The notes below the pieces were generated by a model, which ran no database searches, was not told the DNA's origin, and saw only the letters and a program-made list of their open reading frames with translations. A stretch of 64,000 nt of DNA from Cervus elaphus (lineage: Eukaryota > Chordata > Mammalia > Artiodactyla > Cervidae). Below are positions 45,101-54,991 of this stretch, piece by piece; within the stretch, counting starts at the first letter, position 1, and every line of letters begins with the position of its first letter. Both the position numbers and the translations under genes were made by a program. Where the stretch lies: NCBI RefSeq assembly GCF_910594005.1, contig NC_057827.1, positions 5,828,001 to 5,892,000 on the forward strand, written 5' to 3'.

Positions 45101-46156
45101 TAATTTCATGGCTGCAGTCACCATCTGCAGTGATTTTGAAGCCCCCAAAAATAAAGTCTGACACCGTTTCCACTGTCTCCCCATCTATTTCCCATGAGGT
45201 GATGGAACCAGATGCCATGATCTTAGTTTTCTGAATGTTCAGCTTTAAGCCAACTTTTTCACTCTCCTCTTTCACTTGTATCAAGAGGCTTTTTAGTTCC
45301 TCTTCACTTTCTGCCCTGAGGGTGGTGTCATCTGCATATCTGAGGTTCTTGATATTTCTCCCTGCAATCTTGATTCCAGCTTGTGCTTCAAGCCCAGTGT
45401 TTCTCATGATGTACTCTGCATATAAGTTAAATAAGCAGGGTGACAATATACAGCCTTGATGTACTCCTTTTCCTATTTGGAACCAGTCTGTTGGTCCATG
45501 TCCAGTTCTAACTGTTGCTTCCTGACATGCATACAGGTTTCTCAAGAGGCAGGTCAGGTGGTCTGGTATTCCCATCTCTTTCAGAATTTCCCACAGTTTA
45601 TTGTGATCCACGCAAAGGTTTTGTCATAGTCAATAAAGCAAAAATAGATGTTTTTCTGGAACTCTTTTGCTTTTTTGATGATCCAGCGGATGTTGGTGAT
45701 TTGATCTCTGATTCCTCTGCCTTTTCTAAAACCAGCTTGAACATCTGGAAGTTCACAGTTCACGTATTGCTGAAGCCTGGCTTGGAGAATTTTGAGCATT
45801 ACTTTACTAGCATGTGAGATGAGTGCAATTGTGCGGTAGTTTGAGCATTCTTTGACATTGCCTTTCTTTGGGATTGGAATGAAAACTGACCTTTTCCAGT
45901 CCTGTGGCTACTGCTGAGTTTTCCAAATTGGCTGGCATATTGAGTGCAGCACTTTCAGAGCATCATCTTTCAGGATTTGAAATAGCTCAACTAGAATTCC
46001 ATCACCTCCACCAGTTTTGTTCGTAGTGATGCTTCCTAAGGCCCACCTGACTTCACATTCCAGGATGTCTGGCTTTAGGTGAGTGATCACACCATCGTGA
46101 TTATCTGGATCATGAAGATCTTTTTTGTACAGTTCTTCTGTGTATTCTTCTGTGTA
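45101..46156 (-). mobile_element. BovB B, 5' part (RT)
   Basis: Continues BovB B beyond the L1-BT. Minus-strand 45611-45009 is open across GCILSPCLFNLYAEYIMRN and YADDTTLRAESEEEL (catalytic block). Upstream frames hold DVQAGFRKGRGIRDQI and GDGILVELFQILKDDAL. The element is 5'-truncated before the endonuclease. Confidence 0.93.
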
Positions 46157-46167
46157 TTCATTGAGTT

Positions 46168-47058
46168 AGACAAGGCTAACTGATCCATGTGATCAGTTTG
46201 GTTAGATTTTGTGATTGTGGTTTTCATTCTGTCTGCCTCTGATTAATGAGGGTAAGAGGCTTGTAGAAGCTTCCTGGTGGGAGATGCTGGCTGTCAGGAG
46301 GACTGAGTCTTACTCTGGTGGGCAGGGCAATGCTCAATAATCTTTCATCCAATTTTCTACTGATGGGCGTGGCTGTGTTCCCTCCCTGTAATTTGGCCTG
46401 AGGCCACACTATGGTAGGGATAATGGCCACCTCCTCCCAAAGGATTTATCCCAGCATGCCATGCCTCCCAGGACTGCTGCAGTCAGTAGCCCTGATCCCA
46501 TAGCAAGCCACTGTTGACCCACCCTTCCACTGAAGACTGCCAAATATTCACCAGCAAGTCTGACTCAGTGTCTTGTGGGGTCTTTGATCCTTTCTACTGG
46601 ATCCTAATGTGCACCAGGTTTTGTTTGTGTCCTCCAAGAGTCTCTGTTTCCCTGTCCTGTGGAAGTTCAGTAATCAAATCCCACTGACATCAAAGGTGAA
46701 TTTCCTGGGGGTTCTCAGTCCCTTTGCCAGATCTCCAGGTTAGGAAATGTTGTGGGCCCTAGAACTTTCACAACAGTGTGAAAACTTCTTTGGTATATTT
46801 GTTCTCCAGTTTGTGGGTTGCCTGCTCGGCAGCTCCGTAGAGGGGCTAATGGCAACCTCCTCCAAGAGGACTTACGCCTCATACCACACATCCCAGGACT
46901 GCTGCTGTCAGAGCCTCTGTCCCTGCTGCAGGCCACTGCTGACCCGTGCCTCCACAGGAGACACTCAAACACTCAAAACCAGCTGTGGCTCAGACTCTCT
47001 TGGAGGTCATGCTCCTTTCCTTGGTTCTTGGTGCACACCAAGAACCTTTGTTCTTTGT
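46168..47058 (-). mobile_element. BovB A, 5' UTR
   Basis: After the TSD, text continues BovB A's 5' UTR (TAGACAAGGC ... ATGTGATCAGTTTGGTTAGATTTTG ...) and matches in reverse the 5' UTR of BovB F at 55.3-55.9 kb. Contains two diverged copies of a TGTTTCC-TGTCCT-like block (46640 and 47060). Confidence 0.85.
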
Positions 47059-47084
47059 TATTTCCATGTCCTAGCTGTTAATAA

Positions 47085-47330
47085 GTACTCTTGCCTGGAA
47101 AATCCCATGGGCAGAGGAGCCTGGTAGGCTGCAGCCCATGGGGTCGCTAAGAGTCAGGCACGACTGAATGACTTCACTTTCATTTTTCACTTTCATGCAT
47201 TGGAGAAGGAAATGGCAACCCACTCCAGTATTCCTGCCTGGAGAATCCCAGGGACAGAGGAGCCTGGTGGGCTGCCATCTATGGGGTCGCACAGAGTCCA
47301 ACACAACTGAAGCGACTTAGCAGCAGCAGC
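47085..47330 (+). mobile_element. BOV-A2 SINE (dimeric A segments)
   Basis: Two A units in tandem (CTCTTGCCTGGAAAATCCC ... and CCAGTATTCCTGCCTGGAG ...), ending in a CAGCAG run. TSD AGCTGTTAATAA (47073-47084) / AGCTATTAATAA (47331-47342). Confidence 0.9.
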
Positions 47331-47352
47331 AGCTATTAATAACTAGGACATG

Positions 47353-48205
47353 GAAATTTGGAAAACTCAGAAATGGCCATAGGACTGGAAAAGGTCAGCT
47401 TTCACTTCAATCCCAAAAAAGGAAAATGCCACAGAGTGTGAAAACTACCACACAATTATATTCATTTAACGTGCTAACAAGGTCATGTTCAAATTTTTCT
47501 AGCTAGGCCCCAATAGTACATAAACTAAGAACATCCAGATCAAAAACTGGATTTAGGAAAAGCAGAGGAACTAGAGATCAAATTGAAAATATCCATTAGA
47601 TCATAGAAAAAGCAAAGGAATTCCAAGGGGGAAAAAATTGACTTCTGCTTCATTGACTGCACTAAAGCTTTTGACTGTGTCAAAAAAGCTTTGCCAAACC
47701 TAGATAGTGTATTAAAAAGGACAGATATCACTTTACCAACAAAGGTCCATATACCCAAAACTGTGGTTTTTCCAGTAGTTGTGTACGGATGTGAGTATTG
47801 GACCATAAAGAATGCTGAACACGAAAGAATTGATCCTTTTCAACTGTGGTGCTGGATAAGACTCGAGAATCCCTTGGACAGCAAGGAGATCAAATCAGTC
47901 TATCTTAAATAAAATAGACCCTGAATACTCATTGAAAGATCTGATGCTGAAGCTAAAGCTCCAATATTTTGGCCACCTGATGTGAAGAGCCAGTACATTG
48001 GAAAAGACCCTGATGCTAGGAAAGATTGAGGGCAGGAGAAAAAGGAGGTGACAGAGGAGGAGATTGTTCAGTGGCATCATCGACTCAATGCACTTGAGTT
48101 GAACAAACTCTGGGACATAGTAAAGGAGAGGGAAGCCTGGGGTGCTTCAGTCCATGGGGTCAGAGTGTCGGACATGGTTTAGTGACTAAATAACAATAAC
48201 AACAG
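47353..48205 (+). mobile_element. BovB fragment, internally deleted
   Basis: Sense BovB from TTTGGAAAACTCAGAAATGG (before RT) to its 3' end. A jump near 47685 omits the catalytic middle. Flanks GACATGGAA and AACATAGAA resemble a TSD in the host L1. 47691-47912 is open for part of the C-terminal region. Confidence 0.85.
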
Positions 48206-48785
48206 AACATAGAACAAACCTAGACATCCATCAACAAATAAATAGATAAAAAAGTTGTGGTACATATACACAATGAAATATTACTCCATTATAAAAAGGA
48301 ACACATTTTAGTCAGTTCTAATCAGGTGTATGTACCTAGAACCTATTATACAGAATGAAGCATGTCATAAAGAGATAGAAATATTTGATACACTAATGTA
48401 CATATATGGAATCTAGAAAGATGTTACTGGTGAACCTATTTGCAGTAAAGCAATGGAGACACATACATAGAGAACAGACTTGTGGATATGGTAGTGGGGA
48501 GGAGAGAGTGGGATGAATTGAGAAAGCAGCATTGAAACATATACATTACTATATGTAAAACTAGATAGCCAGTGGAAATTTAATGAATGATGCAGGGAGC
48601 TCAAATCCAGTGCCCTCTGATGGGAGCACCAACCTAGAGGGGTGGTATGTGATGGGAGGAGGGAAGTAGGGTCAAGAGGGAGGGGACACACATACACCTA
48701 TGCCTGATTCATATTGATATATGGCAGAAACTAATGCAGTGTTGTAAAGCAATTATCCTCCAATTATAAGTAAAGAAGTAAAAAG
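48206..48785 (+). mobile_element. Old L1 3' end (host of the nested stack)
   Basis: Continues L1 text interrupted at 33437 and 47352: AACCTAGACATCCATCAAC, then a diverged 3' UTR ending CAATTATCCTCCAATTATAAG. This fixes one ancestral L1 under the 33.4-48.2 kb insertions. Confidence 0.82.
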
Positions 48786-49973
48786 AAACTCAGGCAAAAT
48801 GAGGCCAGAAAGGACTATATTCAAGACAATGGAACAAGATAAAGCTCAGGAAGGACAGTTAAGAAAAGTAGAGACAGGCAATCTTTTCAGTCATGATCAT
48901 AAAGATGATCCAAGAATTTGGGGAAAGAATAAATGCAAAGAGTGATAAGTCAAAGGAAGTTTTTAACAGTCAAAGATAATTTGATATAAATAAGAATCAA
49001 ACAAAGTTGAAGAGTACAATTATTTAATGAAAACCACACTAGAAGATATCAATATCAGAATAAATGAGGCTGAAGAACAGATACATGAGTTGGAAGACAG
49101 ATTGATGGAAATCACTGCCAGTGAACAGAAAAGAAAGAATGAATGAAAAGAAATAAGGACCATTTACAAGACGTCTGGGATAGCAAATGCACCAACATTT
49201 ACATTATAGAGTTTGTAAAGGGAGAAGAGAGAGAGAAAGGGCCTGAGAAAATATTTGAAGATAATAACTCAGAATTTCCCTAATATGGCAAAAGAAACCA
49301 TCACCCCAGCCAAGGAAGCACAGACTCCTTTTCAGGATTAGCCCAAAGAGAAACAAGCTGAGGCACAGATTTATTAAATTGGAAAAAATTAAAGATAAAT
49401 AGAAAACATTAAAAGCAACAAAGGAAAGGCAATAAATAGCATGCCAGGGAATCCCCATAACGTTATCAACAAATTTTTCAGCAGAAACTCTGCAGATCAG
49501 AAGGCAGTGACATGATATATTTTAAAAGATGAAAGGGGAAACCTACAATCAAGAGTACTCTACCCAACAAGACTGTCACTCAGATTTGATAGAGAAATCA
49601 AAACCTTTACAGATAAACAACAGCTAAAAGAATTCAGCACCACCAAACTAAGTTTACAAGATGCTAAAGGAACTCCCTTAGGTAGAAAAGACCATAACTA
49701 GAAAGAATATCATTTAAAAACGGGAAAGCTCACTGCAAAGGGCAAACATATGGTAAAGGTGGGAAATAATTTACACACAAACATGGTATGTAAACCAGTA
49801 ATTAGGATGGGAGAAGAGTACAAATGTTGGATATTCAAAATGGATTTCAAGTTAAGAGATACTTAAGATAGATTGCTTTAAGCTACTTAAAACAATTATA
49901 AATATAAATACACACATACTCTGCTATATTGAAACCTCATGGCAGCAGCAAATATATATATTTGCTGGTATAT
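48786..49973 (+). mobile_element. ORF1: Ancient L1 ORF1 and inter-ORF region
   Basis: Degenerate translation resembles L1 ORF1: NEAEEQIHELEDRLMEI near 49055, and the C-terminal VLYPTRLSLRFDREIKTFTD near 49555. Stops are frequent. It continues into ORF2 after 50301. Confidence 0.75.
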
Positions 49974-50300
49974 GGGCTTCCCTGGTAGCTCAGCTGGTAA
50001 AGAATCTGCTTGCAATGCAGGAGACTCTGTTCTATTCCTGGGTCAGGAAACTCCCCTGGAGAAGGGATAGACTACCCACTCCAGTATTCTTGGGCTTTCC
50101 TGGAGGCTCAGATGGTAAAGAATTAGCCTGAAATGCAGGAGACCTGGGTTCGATCCCTGGTTCGGGAAGATTCACTGGAGGAGAGCATGGCAACCCACTC
50201 CCCAGTATTCTTGCCTGGAGAATCCTCATGGGGTGGGGGGTGGGGGGGAAGACTGCAGTCCATGTGGTTGCAAAGAGTCAGACACCATTGAGCGAGGAAG
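49974..50300 (+). mobile_element. Bov-tA SINE with two tRNA-like heads
   Basis: Two tRNA-Glu-like units (GGGCTTCCCTGGTAGCTCAG at 49974 and GGGCTTTCCTGGAGGCTCAG at about 50091), the second followed by the A-segment with a G-rich expansion near 50230-50247. Confidence 0.88.
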
Positions 50301-51951
50301 CATAGCACATAATGGATATACACATGCAAAAAAGAAAAGAACTCCAAAACACAACACCAAAGACAGCCATTCAGTCAAAAGTGAAGAGAACAAAAGAGGT
50401 AAGAATAAGAAAAGACCTACAAAATTAAAAACAACAATAAATAAAATGTCAATAAGAATATATATATATATGTAAATATATATGTAAATATACCTTATAT
50501 TTAAGTTACCTTATATGTAAAAATAAATGGATGAAATGCTCCAAACAAAAGAAGCAGAATGACTGAATGGGTACAGAAACAAGACCCATATATATGTTAC
50601 CCATAAGAGACACTTCAGATCTAGACACACATTCAACTGTGTGAAAGGATATGGAAAGATACACCATGAAACTGAAATCAAAATAAAGCTGGAATTACAA
50701 TACTCGTGTTAGACAAAATAGGCTTTAAAATAAAGATTGCTATAAGAGACAAAGAAGGGCACTATGTAATGACCAAGGGATCAATCCAAGAAGAAAATAT
50801 AGCAAATGTAAATATATATGCATGCAACACAGGAACACCTCAATATAAATGGCAAATGCTAACAGACATAAAAGGAGAAATTGAAAAAAAAAAAAAAAGG
50901 AGAAATTGGCAGTAATACAAAAATAGTGGAGAACCTTAACACTAGACTTCCATAAATAGATCATCCAGATAGAAAATCAATAAGGAAGTATAAGATCCTA
51001 ATGACACATTAGATCGAATGGACTTAAGTAATATTTATAGAGCATTCTTCCCAAAGCAGTAGAATACACATTCTTTTTATATGTACATGGAACGTTCTCC
51101 AAGATAGATCACAAGCTGGCCACAAAGCAAGTTTTGGTAAATTTTTAAAAATTGAACTCATATCAAGAACCTTTTCTGAAAACAATACTAGGAGATTAAA
51201 AATTAACTATAAGAAAAAAACTGTAAAACATTCAAACTCATGAAGGCTAAACAATATGTTACTAAACAATGTATCACTGAAACAGTCAAAGAGAGAATGA
51301 AAATATACCTAGAAACAAATGAAAACCAAACATGACAATCCAAAACTATGGGATGCATTAAAGCAGTCCTAAGAGTGAAGTTTTAAGCAAAATAATCTTA
51401 CCTCAGGAAACAAGAACAATGTTAAATAAACAATATAATTTTACAGCTAGAGAAAGAACAAACAAAACTCGAAGTTAGAAGGAAAAAAATCATAATGAAA
51501 TAGACTAAGACAACAACAGAAAAAATCAATGAAACTAAAAACTGGTTCTTTGAAAAGAAACAAAATTAACAAAATTTAAGCCAAGTTCATTAAGAAAAAA
51601 AGGAGGGAAATAAATCAGTAAAATTAAATAAGAAAAAGAAGTTAATGACACCAAAGAAATGCAAAGTACCAATAGACAATACTACCAGAAAAGATATGCT
51701 AATAAAGTGGATAAGGTAGATGAAATGGACAAAATTTTAGGAAAGTGAAATCTAAGATTGAACTACAAAGAAATAGAAAAATGAACAGACCAATCACAAG
51801 TACTAGAATTGAATATGGGGTTTTAAAATTTCCAGCAAACAAAAGTCCAGTATCAAATGACTTCAGAGATGATCTACCAAACATTTAGAGAAGAGTTAAT
51901 ACCTATGCTTGTGAAATTAATTTTAAAAATTTCAAAGGAAGGAACATTTCC
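50301..51951 (+). mobile_element. ORF2: Ancient L1 ORF2, endonuclease to RT region
   Basis: Same L1 as above. 50706-50915 is open with IRDKEGHYVMTKGSIQEENI. Later words correspond to the RT N-terminal region. AT-rich simple sequence (TATATG)n at 50458-50500. Confidence 0.8.
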
Positions 51952-51962
51952 AAATTGACTCT

Positions 51963-53140
51963 TCAGTTCAGTTCAGTGGCTCAGTCGTGTCCGACTCTTT
52001 GTGACCCCATGAAACACAGCACGCCAGGCCTCCCTGTCCATCACCAACTACCAGAGTCCACCCAAACCCATGTCCATTGAGTCAGTGAGGCCATCCAACC
52101 ATCTCATCCTCTGTTGTCCCCATCGCCTCCTGCCCTCAATCTTTCCCAGCATCAGGGTCTTTTCAAATGAGTCAGCTCTTCGCATGAGGTGGCCAAAATA
52201 TTGGAGTTTCAGCTTCAACATAAATCCTTCCAATGAACACCCAAGACTGATCTGCTTTAGGATGGACTGGTTGGATCTCCTTGCAGTCCAAGGGACTCTC
52301 AAGAGTCTTCTCCAACACCACAGTTCAAAAGCATCAATTCTTCGGTGCTCAGCTTTCTTTATAGCCCAACTCACACATCCATACATGACTACTGGAAAAA
52401 CCATAGCCTTGACTAGACGGACCTTTGTTGACAAAGTGATGTCTCTGCTTTTTAATATGCTGTCTAGGTTGGTCACAACTTTCCTTCCAAGGAATAAGTG
52501 TCTTTTAATTTCATGGCTGCAATCACCATCTGCAGTCATTTTGGAGTCCAGAAAAACGAAGTCAGCCACTGTTTCCACTGTTTCTACATCTATTTGCCAT
52601 GAAGTTATGGAACTGGATGCCATGATCTTAGTTTTCTGAATGTTCAGCTTTAAGCCAACTTTTTTACTCTCCTCTTTCACTTTCATCAAGAGGCCCTTTA
52701 ATTCTTCTTCACTTTCTGCCATAAGGGTGCTGTCATCTGCATATCTGAGGTTATTGATATTTCTCCTGGCTATCTTGATTCCAGCTTGTGCTTCTTCCAG
52801 CCCAGCATTTCTCGTGATGTACTCTGCATATAAGTTAAATAAGCAGGGTGACAGTATACAGCCTTGACGTACTCCTTTTCCTATTTGGAACCAGTCTCTT
52901 GGTCCATGTACAGTTCTAAATGTTATTTCCTGACCTGTATACAGGTTTCTCAAGAGGTGGGTCAGTTGGTCTGATATTCCCATCTCTTTCAGAATTTCCC
53001 ACAGTTTATTGTGATCCACGCAGTCAAAGGTTTTGGCATAGTCAATAAAGCAGAAATAGATGTTTTTCTGGAGCTCTCTTGCTTTTTTGATGACCCAGCG
53101 GATGTTGGCAATTTGATCTCTGGTTCCTCTGCCTTTTCTA
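51963..53140 (-). mobile_element. BovB D, 5'-truncated, 11-bp TSD
   Basis: Perfect TSD AAATTGACTCT at 51952-51962 and 53141-53151. 1178 bases of BovB 3' part in antisense, one of the least decayed BovB copies here. Confidence 0.96.
52048..53138 (-). pseudogene. BovB D reverse transcriptase, C-terminal open frame
   Basis: An uninterrupted frame of about 360 codons, unusual among the BovB copies here. It includes GRGTRDQIANIRWVIKKAREL, GKGVRQGCILSPCLF, YADDSTLMAES (catalytic YADD) and the Cys/Trp-rich C-terminal part (ELWCWRRLLRVPWTARRSN). It begins inside RT because the insertion is 5'-truncated and ends early (MDMGLGGLW then stop). No start or promoter is evident. Confidence 0.88.
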
Positions 53141-53151
53141 AAATTGACTCT

Positions 53152-53298
53152 ATGAGGCCACAATCACCCTGATACCAAAACCAGACCACGATACCACAAA
53201 TATGATGTTACAGGCCAATATAACTTATAAACATAGACACAAAAATCCTCAACAAAATACTAGCAACCTGAAGCCAACAATACATTAAAAGAACTGTA
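53152..53298 (+). mobile_element. Ancient L1 ORF2 (RT) fragment
   Basis: Continues from 51951: text of the L1 block CCCTGATACCAAAACCAGAC and TCAACAAAATACTAGCAA, up to BovB E. Confidence 0.85.
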
Positions 53299-54572
53299 CA
53301 TAATTGCACTCATTTCACATGCTAGGTAGGTAATGCTCAAAAATCCTTCAAGGTAGGCTTCAACAACATGTGAGCCAAGAAGTTCCAGATGTACAAGCTG
53401 GGTTTAAAAAGGCAGAGGAACCAGAGATCAAATTGCCAACATGTGTTAGATCTTAGAAAAAGCAAGGGAATTCCAGAAAAAACATCTACTTCTGCTTCAT
53501 TGATCAAGCCCACTAAAGATTTTGACTGTACTGATCACAGTACTAAAGATTTTGACTGCGTTGATCACAACAAACTTTGGAAAATTTTTCAAAAGATAGG
53601 AGTACCAGACCACCTTACCTGCCTCCTGAAAAACCTGTATGCAGGTCAAGAAGCAACGTTTAGAACCAGACATGAAATAACTGACTGGTTCAAAACAGAG
53701 AAATTAGTACATCAAGGCTGTATATTGTCACCCTGCTTATTTAACTTAAATGCAGGCTGGAATCAAGATTGCCAGGAGAAATATCAATAACCTCAGAAAT
53801 GCAGAGGACACCACTTAATGGCAGAAAATGGAGAAGAACTAAAGAACCTTTTGATGAAGGTGAAATAGGAGAGTAAAAAAGCTGACTTAAAATTCAATAT
53901 TCAAAAAACTAAGATCAAGGCATTTGGTATGATCATTTCATGTCAAATAGATGGGGAAGCAATGGAAACAGTGAGAGACTTTATTTTCTTGGGTTCCAAA
54001 TCACTGAAGATGGTGACTGCATCCATGAATTTAAAAGGTGCTTGCCCCTTGGAAGAAAAGCTATGGCAACACTAGATGGTTTATTAAACAGTAGAGACAT
54101 CACTTTGCCAACAAAGGCCCATACCGTCAGAGTTATGGCTTTTCCAGTAGTCACATACAGATGTGAGAGGTGGACCATAAAGAATGCTGAGCACCGAAGA
54201 ATTGATGCCTTTGAACTATGGTGTTGCATAAGACTTTTGAGAGTCCTTTGGAGAGCAAGGAGATCAAACCAGTCAATCCTAAAGGAAATTAACTCTGAAT
54301 ATTCATTGGAAGAACTGATCCTGAAACTGAAGCTCCAATACCTTGGCCACCTGATGTGAGAGCTGGCTTATTGGAAAAGACCATGATTCTGGGAAAGATT
54401 GAATGCTGGAGGAAAAGGGGGTGACAGAGAATGGGATGGTTGAATGGTATCATCAACACAATGGACATAAGTTTGAGCAAACTCCAGGAGATAGTGAAGG
54501 ACAGATCAGCTATGCGTGTTGCAGTCCATGGGGTCACAAAGAGCCAGACACGACTGAATGTCTGAATAGCAA
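53299..54572 (+). mobile_element. BovB E, 5'-truncated
   Basis: Sense BovB RT to 3' end. 53389-53790 is open but carries a duplicated DFDC-DH segment; a deletion after LFNLNAG joins directly to the region before the catalytic block. 53940-54359 is open for the C-terminal part. Confidence 0.92.
53511..53570 (+). repeat. 30-bp in-frame tandem duplication in BovB E
   Basis: CACTAAAGATTTTGACTGTA... at 53511-53540 repeats at 53541-53570 with a few differences; it adds ten codons to the RT. Confidence 0.92.
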
Positions 54573-54981
54573 CACATTGTGATCAAGTGGAATTTATCTT
54601 AGGGATGCAACGAGTTTTTAATATCAATTGATGTGATACACCATATCAATAATTTGAAGAATAAAAGCCAAATGACCATCGCAATAGATGCAGAAAATGC
54701 TTTTGATAGCATTCAATATCCATTTATGATTTAAAAAAAATTTTCAAGAAAGTGGTCATACAGGGAACATATCTCAACATAATAAAGGCGATAAATTATA
54801 AACTCACAGCTCATATCATTCTCAATGGTGAAAAGTTGAAAGCATTTCCTCTAACATGAGGAACAAGACATGGATGTTCACTCTTGCCACTTTAATTCAG
54901 CATAGTTTTGTTAGTCTTAGCCATAGGAATCCAAACTGGAAAAGAAGAGGTAAAACTGTCACTGCAGATTACATGATACTA
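54573..54981 (+). mobile_element. Ancient L1 ORF2 (RT) fragment
   Basis: Corresponds to the RT segment AIDAEKAFD (here ATCGCAATAGATGCAGAAAATG) to just before the FADD block. Confidence 0.85.
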
Positions 54982-54991
54982 CATACAAAAT

